A stretch of 64,000 nt of DNA from Methanobrevibacter ruminantium M1 (GCF_000024185.1 NC_013790.1:1883501-1947500), one strand, 5' to 3'; shown: positions 26,100 to 36,333, counted from the stretch's first letter. Translations and numbers: made by a program. Notes: generated by a model from the sequence alone, not told the origin.

Positions 26100-26780
26100 C
26101 TATTTTTTAAAAGTCCTAACGGCTTTATCTTTCATTATTTTAAGCAATACACCAACACCATGGGTTACCGGATCTTTAGTAGAGCCATCAACATCATATC
26201 GAACAGTTATAGGGACTTCAACTATTTTTAAACCGGCTTCTGCTGCATCCACTAGCATTTCACTCTCTATACCAAAACCAGTGTCTTTAAACCTAAAGCA
26301 ATTCCTAGCCTTTGGAGAGAATGCTCTAAAACCACTTTGAGAGTCTGTAACCTTGATTCCTGCAGAGATATTAGTGGCAATGTCTAAAACCCTTTGTCCA
26401 ACTCTCCTATAGGCAGGAGTGTTCTCCTCATGACCATACAAATATCTGCTGCCATTTACAAGGTCAACTCCATCTTCAATGATAGGCTTAAGAATAATTG
26501 GAATCTCATCAGGATTATGCTGGCCGTCCCCATCGATTGTGACAATGATTGAATCATCAGTAATAGCCTCAAAACCTGATTTTAATGCCTCTCCTTTTCC
26601 TAAATTAGTCGGATGATTGATTAGCTCTGCACCGGCTTCAATAGCCACATCTGCAGTCCTATCAGCACTGCCATCATTAACAATAATAACTCTATCCACA
26701 TACTTTGAAGTCTTTGCTATCACATCAGCCAAAGCTTCCTCTTCATTGTATGCAGGTATAATAGCCACTATGCTTGCCAT
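26100..26780 (-). CDS. GT2 family glycosyltransferase (dolichol-phosphate sugar synthase type)
   Basis: This cytosolic GT-A fold enzyme has VAIIPAYNEEEALADVI at residues 5-21, NDGSADRT, and the metal motif DGDGQHNPDEIP near 88-99. It lacks the C-terminal transmembrane helices of some relatives. At 226 residues it fits the group that transfers glucose, mannose or GlcNAc-type sugars to a polyprenyl phosphate. With the epimerase upstream (85-base gap) and GalU it likely builds lipid-linked glycan for the neighbouring exporter or for S-layer/pseudomurein glycans. GTGAT precedes the ATG. Confidence 0.88.
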   Translation of the reverse strand: MASIVAIIPAYNEEEALADVIAKTSKYVDRVIIVNDGSADRTADVAIEAGAELINHPTNLGKGEALKSGFEAITDDSIIVTIDGDGQHNPDEIPIILKPIIEDGVDLVNGSRYLYGHEENTPAYRRVGQRVLDIATNISAGIKVTDSQSGFRAFSPKARNCFRFKDTGFGIESEMLVDAAEAGLKIVEVPITVRYDVDGSTKDPVTHGVGVLLKIMKDKAVRTFKK

Positions 26781-26865
26781 TTTATCACTTAAAAATAGTT
26801 AAAATACAATAATTGAAATAATCTTAAAAAAAAAGAAAAATTAAAGATTAAATTAATTTTTAAAT

Positions 26866-27837
26866 CTAATCTTCAATTCTGTAATACCATTTCATCCATT
26901 CGACTGTTCTTTTAATTCCTTCCTTAGGAGAGACTTTAGGATCGTGTTTTAAATCACGAATAGCCTTAGAAAAGTCAATGGTCTTAACTTTTGTAGTAAA
27001 GTCTTCAGCAGGAGTGTAGGTCACTAAGGAATCATCTATACCTACAGCTTCAAGCACAAGGTCAGAATACTCTTCAATGGTCATTTCCCATTCCTGTTTG
27101 CTTCCAACATTATAGACTTCACCTGGAATGAAATTATCTACAATATTTGCAAAGGTATTTGCAGTGTCTTCCACATAATCAATAATTCTTTTATGTCCCT
27201 TATGAACTGAATAAGGCAATCCATGAAGTGCCTTATAAATAAAGATTGGAATGAATCCTTTATAAGGAGAGTAAGCTTCATGAGGACCATAACAGTTAAC
27301 AGGACGAACCCTTACAGTTTCAGTTCCAAACATGGTTGCAGAGTTCATGCACATAAGCTCTCCAGCCCATTTGGAGATTGCATAGTCATTCATTTGATAA
27401 GTGTCCTTTATTGGCCTGTTTTCCATTACATCTTCACTCATTATTCCTTCATAGTCACCATAAACTTCAGCAGAGGAGAATGAAATCATTCTAAATCCTA
27501 ATTTCTCTTGAAGACGGATCATATTCTTCAAACCGATTACATTGGTTTCCCAAAGGTTTTCATAATATCCTTCACCGTTCCATCTGCCGTATTCTGCTGC
27601 CAAATTGTAAACATAGTCAAATTTGTCATTGTCATCGAAGATGCGTTCCATTTGACGATAGTTACGAATGTCTCCCCTTACATAATCACTGTAAGAGTCT
27701 GAATACAAATCAGCCTCATCCTCATGATGCAAAAGGTCAACAGACAATACTTCATGTCCTCTAGATCTAAGTTCATTTACAAGGTTTGTTCCTATAAATC
27801 CACTTCCGCCAGTTACCATAATCCTTTGAGTTTCCAT
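26866..27837 (-). CDS. NAD-dependent sugar epimerase/dehydratase (extended SDR)
   Basis: The Rossmann motif GGSGFIGTNL is at residues 10-19, the extended-SDR motif NLAAEYG near 78, the catalytic Ser in SFSSAEVYG, and YAISK provides the Tyr-x3-Lys pair. These mark nucleotide-sugar 4-epimerases or 4,6-dehydratases; the exact substrate cannot be read from the sequence. It is related to but distinct from the GalE at 41132-42106. GGAGATT precedes the ATG. It lies between the glycosyltransferase and the coiled-coil/GalU genes. Confidence 0.88.
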   Translation of the reverse strand: METQRIMVTGGSGFIGTNLVNELRSRGHEVLSVDLLHHEDEADLYSDSYSDYVRGDIRNYRQMERIFDDNDKFDYVYNLAAEYGRWNGEGYYENLWETNVIGLKNMIRLQEKLGFRMISFSSAEVYGDYEGIMSEDVMENRPIKDTYQMNDYAISKWAGELMCMNSATMFGTETVRVRPVNCYGPHEAYSPYKGFIPIFIYKALHGLPYSVHKGHKRIIDYVEDTANTFANIVDNFIPGEVYNVGSKQEWEMTIEEYSDLVLEAVGIDDSLVTYTPAEDFTTKVKTIDFSKAIRDLKHDPKVSPKEGIKRTVEWMKWYYRIED

Positions 27838-27963
27838 AATTAATCTCCATAGTTAAATTCAGTTAAATATAAGTCTGATTTTTAAAAATAAATTATTATA
27901 ATGAATTAAATAATAAATTAAAAAACATTTTAAATTTTATTCATTGAAAGTTATTTAAAATTA

Positions 27964-28506
27964 TCAAATGTCAATATCATCATAACTTTCAGGTTTTTTG
28001 CCTCTAAGCCTATCCCAGAATCCAAGTTCCTCAAATTCATTTAAGGTGTATTTCAATTGAGCCAATTTGGTATATGCAATATCCAAACGATTTTCTAAAA
28101 AATAGGTTCTTTGATTTTTGCGAACCCTAAGCTTATGAAATTCAGTAGTCAATCGAGATATTTCATAATTTGCATCATCCAATTCCTTTGTTAGCTTATT
28201 AATCAATTCATTTAATTTCTCATTGTCCTCTCGCTCTGTTTGAAGATATCTTCGAAGAATATCGATTCTATGATTTAACTTGCGGGTGTTTTGAATCAGC
28301 TCCTCCAAATCATATTGTCGAAGCTCCAATTCCAATGATTCGAATTGGGTGATGGCTCTAGACAGCTCTTTTCGCTCTATAGCAAAATGTTCAATCCTAT
28401 CTTCATAGGAGGCACATCTCTCTTTAAGAATACGGTTTTCCTTTCTATATTTAGAAAGCTGAGCCTTTAATTCTTCTATCTCTTCTTCAGGACTTTTATT
28501 AGTCAT
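27964..28506 (-). CDS. coiled-coil protein of unknown function in the glycan cluster
   Basis: About 150 of 180 residues are heptad-like and highly charged (EEEIEELKAQLSKYRKEN onward), predicting one long coiled coil. The C-terminal tail FWDRLRGKKPESYDDIDI is short and acidic. There is no signal peptide or membrane helix. ATG at 28506 is chosen because GTGAT lies just before it; a GTG at 28512 is inside that site. Its place between the epimerase and GalU suggests a role in the cell-envelope pathway, perhaps as scaffold; this is inference. Confidence 0.7.
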   Translation of the reverse strand: MTNKSPEEEIEELKAQLSKYRKENRILKERCASYEDRIEHFAIERKELSRAITQFESLELELRQYDLEELIQNTRKLNHRIDILRRYLQTEREDNEKLNELINKLTKELDDANYEISRLTTEFHKLRVRKNQRTYFLENRLDIAYTKLAQLKYTLNEFEELGFWDRLRGKKPESYDDIDI

Positions 28507-28622
28507 AATCACACGACAAACAACTTATAAATCAAATGAATGAATTAATTGATTAAATAAAGCAAAATAAAAATAATTTTAAATAATCAAATAAAATAAA
28601 TGAATGAATGAATTAAAATTGA

Positions 28623-29468
28623 TTAAATAATCTCTTCTTTAATGAATTCCAATATATCATCTCTTGCACTGTCATCTTCCAATGCAAACCTTAAGGAAGT
28701 CTTTAGCCAATCAATACGGTTTCCAATATCATATGACTCTCCCTTAAATACCTGGCCATAAATCTCATCAAGCTTGCTTAAGGCATCAGTCAATTGGATT
28801 TCTCCACCGTATCCAGGCTCCACATTTTCAATGCAATCAAAAATGTCAGGTGTAAGGACATATCTTCCCATAATAGCCAAATTACTTGGTGCTACTCTAA
28901 GAGGTGGCTTTTCCACTAACTTATCAATCTTATAGATTGAATCCTCTATCTCTTCACCGCCTATTATACCATATCTTTCAACCTTTTCATCCGGAACCTC
29001 TTCAAGGGCGATAACAGATTTTTCATACTTTTCATAGATGTCAATCAATTGCTTTGTGCACGGAACTGTATCCTTTGTAATGGTATCCCCTAACATGACA
29101 ACAAAAGGATCATTGCCGACATGCTTTTTAGCACAATATATAGCATCTCCAAGACCTTTTTGCTTTTTCTGTCTTATAAAATGAATATCTGCCAAATCTG
29201 AAATATATTCAATTTCCTTTAGGAAATCTTCTTTTCCTTTGGTTTTCAAATGGTGTTCCAATTCGAAGGACCTGTCAAAATGGTCTTCAATTGATCTTTT
29301 ACCCTTACCAGTTACGATTAGAATATCATCTACACCGGAATTTACAGACTCTTCTATTACATATTGAATGGTCGGCTTGTCATAAACCGGCAACATCTCT
29401 TTTGGTTGAGCTTTAGTAGCAGGAAGGAATCTTGTTCCAAGCCCTGCTGCAGGAATGACTGCTTTCAT
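28623..29468 (-). CDS. galU: UTP-glucose-1-phosphate uridylyltransferase
   Basis: The enzyme makes UDP-glucose from UTP and glucose 1-phosphate. The N terminus KAVIPAAGLGTRFLPATKA and the following QPKEMLPVYDKPTIQY are the nucleotide-binding signature, and VVMLGDT, LVEKPP and GEIQLTDAL are conserved family blocks. The length of 281 residues is standard. GAGGTG precedes the ATG. UDP-glucose would feed the two epimerases in this window and the polyprenyl-linked glycan pathway. Confidence 0.95.
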   Translation of the reverse strand: MKAVIPAAGLGTRFLPATKAQPKEMLPVYDKPTIQYVIEESVNSGVDDILIVTGKGKRSIEDHFDRSFELEHHLKTKGKEDFLKEIEYISDLADIHFIRQKKQKGLGDAIYCAKKHVGNDPFVVMLGDTITKDTVPCTKQLIDIYEKYEKSVIALEEVPDEKVERYGIIGGEEIEDSIYKIDKLVEKPPLRVAPSNLAIMGRYVLTPDIFDCIENVEPGYGGEIQLTDALSKLDEIYGQVFKGESYDIGNRIDWLKTSLRFALEDDSARDDILEFIKEEII

Positions 29469-29726
29469 TTATACACCTCAATAGACTTAAATTGAATTTT
29501 AATTAGTTAATCCCTTGAAAGACAAGTTTCTTCAAGAAATTAAATCATATCTCTTAAATTAGCTTAAGAAATAAAATTTTAAATTAATTTTATTATAATA
29601 ATAGATATATTAATAAAAATATATAAAGATAATGAAAAATTAAAAGATTTAAAAAAAGCCATAAAAAATAGATAAAATTAATAAGCAAGTAAAATAAGTA
29701 ATTTAAAAATAGAAGTATAGTAAAAG

Positions 29727-29810
<84 letters not shown>

Positions 29811-29904
29811 ATAAGATAAAAATAGATGGTCTAAATAATACAGTAATACATAATATGTTTATTATCTTATTTAAACTTTACTAAAAACAAAAAAATAAAA
29901 AATA

Positions 29905-30318
29905 TTAGCTTAAAATGATTTCCACATCTAATGATTCACCATTAGCCAAATCCTCGATTAAATCTCTATTTAAATCAATAGCTGCCTTATCAGATTTAAT
30001 CATTAAAGTTCTTGAGCATATAAAATCACTTTTTCTGCATACAATATCTGTCGGATGGTCTAAAGTCAAGTCATGATGGCCATATCCCACTATCTCATCA
30101 TAAGCATTTGGGCTTTTTAATTTCACAGTCACTATAGTCTCATCATTTGCTAATTTTTCCTTAAATTCCTTAGGAAAGTCCAACATGCACTTATCAATGT
30201 CCAAACCAATAATGCAATCCCCAGATAAGGAGAGATCCTTGTCTTTGGTTATTTCAAAAGTGGATTTATGTAGGGATAAAACGTTCTTATGTCCCTTTGC
30301 CTTAATTTTAAAATTCAT
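29905..30318 (-). CDS. DUF371 family archaeal protein
   Basis: The 137-residue sequence fits the archaeal DUF371 family: AKGHKNVLSLHKSTFEITKD, SGDCIIGLDID and YGHHDLTLDHPTDIVCRKS are its recognisable blocks. The function is unknown. The conserved GH...H and GDCI residues suggest a small enzyme or RNA/metal-binding protein. It is soluble, with no operon partner; the tRNA-Leu gene lies just downstream on the same strand. Confidence 0.8.
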   Translation of the reverse strand: MNFKIKAKGHKNVLSLHKSTFEITKDKDLSLSGDCIIGLDIDKCMLDFPKEFKEKLANDETIVTVKLKSPNAYDEIVGYGHHDLTLDHPTDIVCRKSDFICSRTLMIKSDKAAIDLNRDLIEDLANGESLDVEIILS

Positions 30319-30394
30319 AATTAAGAGTATAGAAATTATTTTATAAAAAGATTTTTAAAAATATATCTGAATATTGAAATAAAATAAATAGATT

Positions 30395-30515
30395 AAAAAG
30401 AGAATATCTGCTCTAAATCTTAAAAAGAATAGTAAAAAGAGAATTCTACTCTAAATCCTAAAAAGAATACTAAAAGGAGAATTCTGCCATAAATCTTAAA
30501 AAAATAGTTAAAAGT
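30395..30515. repeat. imperfect tandem repeat, about 44 bp, 2.5 copies
   Basis: Blocks ending in CTAAATC(T/C)TAAAAAGAATA and separated by AAAAGAGAAT(A/T)CT recur in the leader of the DUF1848 gene. The last copy runs almost to the Shine-Dalgarno sequence. Confidence 0.6.
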
Positions 30516-30521
30516 GACAAT

Positions 30522-31460
30522 ATGATAATAAATACTGGTTTAAGAACAGACATCCCTGGATTTTTTAGCAAATGGTTCTATAATAGAATTGAAGAGGAAT
30601 ATGTCTACGTCAGAAACCCATACTACAAAAGCCAAGTATTTCATTACAAGCTTAATCCTGAACTGGTTGACTGTATAATATTCTGCACTAAAAATCCAAA
30701 GCCTATGCTATCAAATCTAGACAAGATATCTGAATTTAATCAATTCTGGTTTGTTACAATAACTCCCTACAAAAAGGAAATAGAACCTAATGTTCCATCA
30801 GTAAACAAAGTCATAAAAAGTTTTAAGGAACTTTCTAGTCAAACTGGAAAAGAAAGCGTATCCTTAAGATATGACCCTATTTTAATAAACGATAAATACA
30901 CTTTAGATTATCATATTGAGGCATTTGAAAAAATTGCAAGCTCCCTATCAGACCATACAAGCGAAATAATAATCAGCTTCATTGACCTATATGAAAAGAC
31001 CAAAAGAAACTTCCCACAAGCAAGAGAAGTTTCTAAAGAAGAAAGACTAATTATAGGCAAAGAGTTTTCAAATATAGCAAGAGAAAACAATCTTATCTTA
31101 AAGACATGCGTTGAAGGAAAGGAATTAGATAAATTTGGAATAGATTCTTCAGGATGCATGACTAAAGAAGTTATAGAAAGAGCGATACATAATAAGCTCG
31201 ATGTAAGAGTTAAAAAATCAAGAAACAGACCATGTGACTGTCTTTTAAACAATGATATTGGAGAATACAACACTTGCAATCATGGTTGTCTCTATTGCTA
31301 TGCAAATTCAAACAAGCAATTGGTTAAGCGAAACTTTAAAAGACACGACCCAGATTCTCCTATATTGATTGGAAATATAAGAGAAGAGGATGAAATTAAA
31401 GAAATCAATCAGGAAAGTTTTTTAATTCATGAAGATACAGTTCAGACAAAATTATTTTAA
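30522..31460 (+). CDS. DUF1848 family protein with C-terminal Fe-S cysteine motif
   Basis: The protein matches DUF1848, a TIM-barrel family distantly related to radical SAM and spore photoproduct lyase-like proteins (TGLRTDIPGFFSKWFYNRI, FCTKNPKPM, VSLRYDPILIN). Near the C terminus C-D-C followed by TCNHGCLYCYANSN gives a C-x3-C-x2-C cluster motif, in reverse domain order to radical SAM enzymes. The function is unknown; a redox or DNA/RNA repair role is possible. GTGAC precedes the ATG. It is one of two adjacent plus-strand genes in a minus-strand region. Confidence 0.78.
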   Translation: MIINTGLRTDIPGFFSKWFYNRIEEEYVYVRNPYYKSQVFHYKLNPELVDCIIFCTKNPKPMLSNLDKISEFNQFWFVTITPYKKEIEPNVPSVNKVIKSFKELSSQTGKESVSLRYDPILINDKYTLDYHIEAFEKIASSLSDHTSEIIISFIDLYEKTKRNFPQAREVSKEERLIIGKEFSNIARENNLILKTCVEGKELDKFGIDSSGCMTKEVIERAIHNKLDVRVKKSRNRPCDCLLNNDIGEYNTCNHGCLYCYANSNKQLVKRNFKRHDPDSPILIGNIREEDEIKEINQESFLIHEDTVQTKLF

Positions 31461-31514
31461 AATAAACGTTTAAATCAAATCATTTTAGAAAAAACGCCAT
31501 AGAAGTTGTTAAAT

Positions 31515-31973
31515 ATGAAAGGAACATATTGTTTAATAATATCTATGAAAAAATCGGATAAAATCAAAATAGGCAATCTATATCCAGAAGCTTATAAATT
31601 CAAGAAAGGATATTATGTCTACATCGGCTCTGCAATGAATTCACTTATCTCACGCCTAAATAGACACTTATCTGATGATAAAAAGATGCATTGGCATATA
31701 GATTATCTCCTAACAAGCGAATATAGCGAAATTCGAGAGATACTTTTTACAGACTCTGAAAAAAGAATCGAATGTGATCTAGCAAACGAAATAGCTGAAG
31801 ACGGATTGGAAATTGAAGGATTTGGCTGTTCTGATTGCAATTGCAATTCCCATTTAATATTCTTCAATAGAAAAAGAGATGCTTTAAGAAGGGTTAAGGA
31901 CGCTTATGAATCATTAGGTATTGAATATTATGATTTAAAATATTTTAGAACCATAGATAATAAAAAGGATTAG
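31515..31973 (+). CDS. DUF123 / GIY-YIG-like nuclease domain protein
   Basis: MKGTYCLIISM and GYYVYIGSAMNSLISRLNRH show the GIY-YIG-related DUF123 domain, which in other archaea is found alone or fused to endonuclease III. HWHIDYLL and FGCSDCNCNSHL add conserved His and Cys residues. ATG at 31515 is chosen over the TTG at 31506 because the family starts with MKGTY. It probably acts on nucleic acids; no substrate can be named. It follows the DUF1848 gene by 54 bases and may be co-transcribed. Confidence 0.83.
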   Translation: MKGTYCLIISMKKSDKIKIGNLYPEAYKFKKGYYVYIGSAMNSLISRLNRHLSDDKKMHWHIDYLLTSEYSEIREILFTDSEKRIECDLANEIAEDGLEIEGFGCSDCNCNSHLIFFNRKRDALRRVKDAYESLGIEYYDLKYFRTIDNKKD

Positions 31974-32112
31974 AAAAATAAACTTCTCAAAAAAATCAAA
32001 AAGAAGAAAAAATAAAATTTAAATTTGAAAATGAAAATAAAAAAAGTTTATTATAAAAAAATAAAATATAATAAAAGAGTTTATAAAGTTTAATTAAGAA
32101 TTAGAACCTATC

Positions 32113-34995
32113 TTAACTAATAACCACCTTAGCAGACTTAGTCACCGCTGCAAAAGTATTATCTCCTGCAAACTTGGCAGTGAATTTATAAGTTCCCTTC
32201 TTATTTAAACTAACTTTCACACTAGCAATACCATTAGAATTAGTCTTTCCACTATAAGTCTTGCCATCTACAGTGAATTTGATTGTCTTGCCAGAAATAG
32301 GACTTCCTTTCATTGATTTAAAACTAGCAGAAAGGGTTTTAGTAGATGATACCTTATATTTTGCATTATTGGCCATTAAAATAGGACTTTGAGGATTTAC
32401 AGTTATCTTAGCAACTTCAAATGAACCGTTGCACTCATCATCACCCAAATAGGATATGGCAAATGTATAAACTCCTTTATAAGCAAGATTTATCTGTAAT
32501 CTAAGTTCTCCGCTTTCATTAGTGGTTCTATTATAAACAGCACCATTAAAACCTATCTGAACAAACTTATTTTGCAATGGTTTGCCTTGGCTATCCTTTA
32601 AGCTTACATTAAAGTATTCTCCAGAGCGGGAATCTACATTGCTTGCAATGGCTTTAGTGACCATATCTTTACAAATGATCTGACTGGCTTTTTTGCTGGC
32701 TAAATTGCCCCCTACATCCACTCTAACATCAGAGCCATTTATGACAGACTTTACATTAAAATCAAATGGATTCATTCCAATTTCCAAGGAATTATTAGAA
32801 ATAGAAATATTTCTTGTAGGTGCTAAGACAGCCCTTTGGCTATCAAGCTCAAGAATAGTAATTGATTCCCTCACTACACCTTCACGAGATGTAAATGAGT
32901 TGTCTGTTATCTTTATTGAAGCAACATCAATAGATAATGAGCCAGACCCATTTACAGCTTCAGCTAAGGCAACAATATCTCCATTATCTAAAATAAAATT
33001 AATGTTTGAAATGGCTATGCCATAATCAGAATAGTTTGCAGCAGAACAATTAGAGATTTTAAATATATAATCTGAACTATTTGAAAGCATGACAGTTGTA
33101 TTTTCTTCTCCAGATATGTGAATATCCTTATTTATTAATATTGTATCAAGAACATAAGTCTTATTGGATAATGAGATTAAAGAACCAGAACTGGCACTAT
33201 CAATTGCATCCTGAAGGTCTTTTGTATCATTTCCACTATCATTAATATAAGTTATTCCAGATAAAACCTTCTTTGATAAGATCAAGTTATTATAATCATC
33301 ATAAACATCAATGGAATCCTTAGCAGACTCAATATAATCATAAGTGAAGTCTGCCTGATTGTCAACAATCACAAGTTCATTTGGATTAATCTTATTCTTT
33401 GCACTGTTTTTTAAGTTAATATGATAATTAGGAAGATTATTTGTTAATGAAATTTTTGAGGCATGATTATCTAAAGAAGCATCCTTTAAGACAAAGGACA
33501 TATTATAATCATATACACCCTTCGCCTTTAAACTATCCAAGCCATCACAAACTAAGTTAAACCAAGTATCAGGAACTTGAGACTCATTATCTCGAATAAT
33601 GAAGCAATCATTCTTAAACTCATCTGCAGAATCAAAGTTCTTAGACCAGAAATTGTCATTCATACTTCCATTCATATAAATTACTGCAGTTGATAGATTA
33701 TTATTTTCTATGATTGAATTTGAAATATTTAAGTTATTTCCTAAAAAGTAGACTGCAGAGGTTCCTTTATTGTTTAAAAGACTTGAATTAGTGATCACTA
33801 CATTTTCAGCGAACTTTGAAGCATATAAAACACTGCCTAAATCGGTGTATTTGACTAAAACTCCATCCAATCCGTCTGCAGTGTTGTTTATAAAATTACA
33901 AGAATCTATCATTAGCCCATCAATATTCTGACCTAAATAGATTACGCCTCCCTCTCCAACAGAAAATGAATTTAAAAAGGTTGAATTGATTATTGAACAA
34001 TCATATGCAGACTTATAATACAATGCTCCCCCTTGTGCATGGGAAAGGCTACTATCAAAAAGGGAATTGATTATTTTTACATTTTTTCCAACTAAAAAGG
34101 CTGCTCCGCCATATCCATCTGCCAAATAGGTTATCTCCTCTCCATGGAATGTCCATCCAACTTCAGCGGTAGCTGAATTATTAAAGAAATATGAATTGTT
34201 AATTACAATATTATTTCCCTTTATCCAAATGGCTCCTCCTGATGAGGATGTTTCAAAATTATAACCCCAATTATTTATAAAACTGCAATTATCGATTTGG
34301 CAATCGTTTCCAATAAGATAAATTGCTGCCCCATCCGTATGATGACAGCTGGACTTATTTGCAACATTATTTGTAAAATTAGAGTTTAATACATTTACAT
34401 TATTCCCATGGATTATTAAGGCACATCCTAACTCTCCATTGATACAGCCGTCAAAATTACAATTTTGAATGGTTACATAATTGTTATTTACACTAAGACC
34501 AGTGTAATTTGCATTTATAAAGTTGATGTTGTCCAATATAACATTTGGAGCATTTATAGCCATTAATTCATTTAGAAATTCTCCATCAAGTGTTGCACTT
34601 GAAGAAGACTTTAATGTTAATGATTTGTTTACTACAATTAGAGAATCACCTGTATAGGTTCCGCTAAGCTCAATTACATCATTTTCCTTAGCATTATCGA
34701 TTAAATTTTGTATGTCTTTAAAATCAGAATTATCAGAACCTGTTTTAAGCTTTTGAGAGGGTTCATCTAAGATTTCTTCAGAATCTGAATCACCATAAGC
34801 AAAATCTGAATTAAGCTCATTAGAATTTGAATTTAGATCTGCTGTGATAATATTTTCACTATAATCTTCATATACACTACAATTCATATCATTAATTTGA
34901 TTAATATTATTTGAAGCTGATACAAGTCCTAAAGTTAAAATTAAAATAAAAATTAAAGAAATTAAAACTAAACAACGTTTAAATATTATTTTCAT
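32113..34995 (-). CDS. adhesin-like surface protein (beta-helix plus two Ig-like domains)
   Basis: A signal peptide (~residues 9-27) is followed by a Ser/Asn/Asp-rich spacer, then a right-handed beta-helix at about 90-440 with the repeated pattern GGAIWIKGNNIVINNSYFFNN. A second beta-helix-like part lies at ~590-770, and two C-terminal Ig-like domains (~775-865 and ~868-960) have the pattern SGKTNSNGIASVKVSLNKKG. Methanobrevibacter genomes carry many such adhesin-like proteins, thought to bind partner microbes or host glycans. No transmembrane anchor or pseudomurein-binding repeat is visible, so attachment is unclear. GAAGGT precedes the ATG. Confidence 0.9.
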   Translation of the reverse strand: MKIIFKRCLVLISLIFILILTLGLVSASNNINQINDMNCSVYEDYSENIITADLNSNSNELNSDFAYGDSDSEEILDEPSQKLKTGSDNSDFKDIQNLIDNAKENDVIELSGTYTGDSLIVVNKSLTLKSSSSATLDGEFLNELMAINAPNVILDNINFINANYTGLSVNNNYVTIQNCNFDGCINGELGCALIIHGNNVNVLNSNFTNNVANKSSCHHTDGAAIYLIGNDCQIDNCSFINNWGYNFETSSSGGAIWIKGNNIVINNSYFFNNSATAEVGWTFHGEEITYLADGYGGAAFLVGKNVKIINSLFDSSLSHAQGGALYYKSAYDCSIINSTFLNSFSVGEGGVIYLGQNIDGLMIDSCNFINNTADGLDGVLVKYTDLGSVLYASKFAENVVITNSSLLNNKGTSAVYFLGNNLNISNSIIENNNLSTAVIYMNGSMNDNFWSKNFDSADEFKNDCFIIRDNESQVPDTWFNLVCDGLDSLKAKGVYDYNMSFVLKDASLDNHASKISLTNNLPNYHINLKNSAKNKINPNELVIVDNQADFTYDYIESAKDSIDVYDDYNNLILSKKVLSGITYINDSGNDTKDLQDAIDSASSGSLISLSNKTYVLDTILINKDIHISGEENTTVMLSNSSDYIFKISNCSAANYSDYGIAISNINFILDNGDIVALAEAVNGSGSLSIDVASIKITDNSFTSREGVVRESITILELDSQRAVLAPTRNISISNNSLEIGMNPFDFNVKSVINGSDVRVDVGGNLASKKASQIICKDMVTKAIASNVDSRSGEYFNVSLKDSQGKPLQNKFVQIGFNGAVYNRTTNESGELRLQINLAYKGVYTFAISYLGDDECNGSFEVAKITVNPQSPILMANNAKYKVSSTKTLSASFKSMKGSPISGKTIKFTVDGKTYSGKTNSNGIASVKVSLNKKGTYKFTAKFAGDNTFAAVTKSAKVVIS

Positions 34996-35171
34996 AAAGT
35001 AATACCTTCCATAAATATTCTTAAGTATTAAATAATTTATTTTTCACGATATATAAAATTATTTTATCGAACGATATAGAAAAAGAAACAATGAAATTAT
35101 CTAAAAGAGAAAAAATTGTTAAAATGAATCAAAGTTAATAAAAAAGAATAAAAAAGAACAAAAATGAGTAA

Positions 35172-35352
35172 AAAAAGATAAAAGGAATAAAAATAATTAA
35201 AAGAAAGATAAAAAGAATTAAAATAATTAAAAGAAAGATAAAAAGAATTAAAATAATTAAAAGAAAGATAAAAAGAATTAAAATAATTAAAAGAAAGATA
35301 AAAAGAATTAAAATAATTAAAAGAAAGATAAAAGGAATATAAATAATTAAAA
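35172..35352. repeat. tandem repeat, 30 bp, about 6 copies
   Basis: Units AATTAAAAGAAAGATAAAAA plus GAATTAAAAT repeat in near-perfect register directly downstream of the cfbC gene, within the gap 34996-35368. The upper promoter part of the adhesin gene lies at 34996-35100. Confidence 0.85.
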
Positions 35353-35368
35353 AACCTTAGAGAGAAAG

Positions 35369-36172
35369 TTAATCAATAAATGATTTAAAGAAATTCTCGA
35401 AGTCTTCATCTTCCATCGGCTGTGGAGTTGAATAATTATCATTATCAAAAATGTCCTTTGCAAGCTTTCTATAAGCATCAGACTCTATTGATTCAGGAGC
35501 ATACTCAACTACAGTCTTTGCATCCAACTCGCTCCTTTGAATGAGATTGCTTCTGCCAATCACTCCAATCACTTGAGTGCCAATCTCCTTTGCAAAAGAA
35601 TTAACAATCTCTTCCTCATTGTCTATACCTTTGCAGTTACAGATAATGCCTCCAAGATTTCCTTTTAGTTTTTTAATTCCTCTTGATATATTATTTGCAG
35701 CATATAATGACATATACTCTCCAGAGGATACTATAAAGACCTCATCAGCATAATCCTCCCTTAGAGGAACTGAAAATCCTCCGCAGACCACATCTCCAAG
35801 AACATCATATAAGATTACATCAAATTCCTCTTCAAAGGCATTTAAGTTCTCCAAACGTTTCATAGCAACAATGACACCACGACCTGCACAGCCTACCCCC
35901 GGCTCTGGCCCTCCGCTTTCAACACATTTGATTTTATTAAATCCTTCGAAAACCAAATCGTCAAGCTCTGGCTTCTTATTGTCCTTTAAGGTATGAACTA
36001 TGGTAGGTATTCTCTTACCGCATAATGTTCTTGTTGTATCTGACTTGGGATCGCAGCCAATAACCATGACTTTCTTATTGTCTTCACTGTAAGCTGCTGC
36101 AATATTAGCTACTGTAGTACTTTTACCTATACCACCTTTTCCATAGATAGCTATTTTTTTCTGTCTTTTCAT
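35369..36172 (-). CDS. cfbC: Ni-sirohydrochlorin a,c-diamide reductive cyclase, NifH-like subunit
   Basis: This is a nitrogenase-reductase-like ATPase. The P-loop GKGGIGKST is at residues 11-19, and C95 (GVGCAGRG) and C130 (VVCGGF) are the two ligands by which each monomer holds half of a bridging 4Fe-4S cluster. With CfbD it performs the reductive cyclisation in coenzyme F430 synthesis, the cofactor of methyl-CoM reductase. The absence of nif genes and the methanogen context support CfbC over NifH; the catalytic partner gene is not in this window. GGTG precedes the ATG. Confidence 0.85.
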   Translation of the reverse strand: MKRQKKIAIYGKGGIGKSTTVANIAAAYSEDNKKVMVIGCDPKSDTTRTLCGKRIPTIVHTLKDNKKPELDDLVFEGFNKIKCVESGGPEPGVGCAGRGVIVAMKRLENLNAFEEEFDVILYDVLGDVVCGGFSVPLREDYADEVFIVSSGEYMSLYAANNISRGIKKLKGNLGGIICNCKGIDNEEEIVNSFAKEIGTQVIGVIGRSNLIQRSELDAKTVVEYAPESIESDAYRKLAKDIFDNDNYSTPQPMEDEDFENFFKSFID

Positions 36173-36333
36173 TATTACACCAAAATGATTAATTAAAATA
36201 ATAGTTTTTAGTTAAACTTATATAATTATGAGTCGTATTTTTAATTTAAATAAAGAAAATTTCATTGCTGAATTTACCATATTAAACTATATATAAAATG
36301 TCCAAATATATGAAACAAAATTATAAAAATATT

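Noticed and set aside
30911-31279. 122-residue minus-strand open frame
   Set aside because: It is antisense to the DUF1848 gene, with no ribosome binding site and no recognisable domain.
35369-36172. Nitrogenase reductase NifH
   Set aside because: No nif genes are nearby, and the length and context fit the F430 biosynthesis subunit CfbC.
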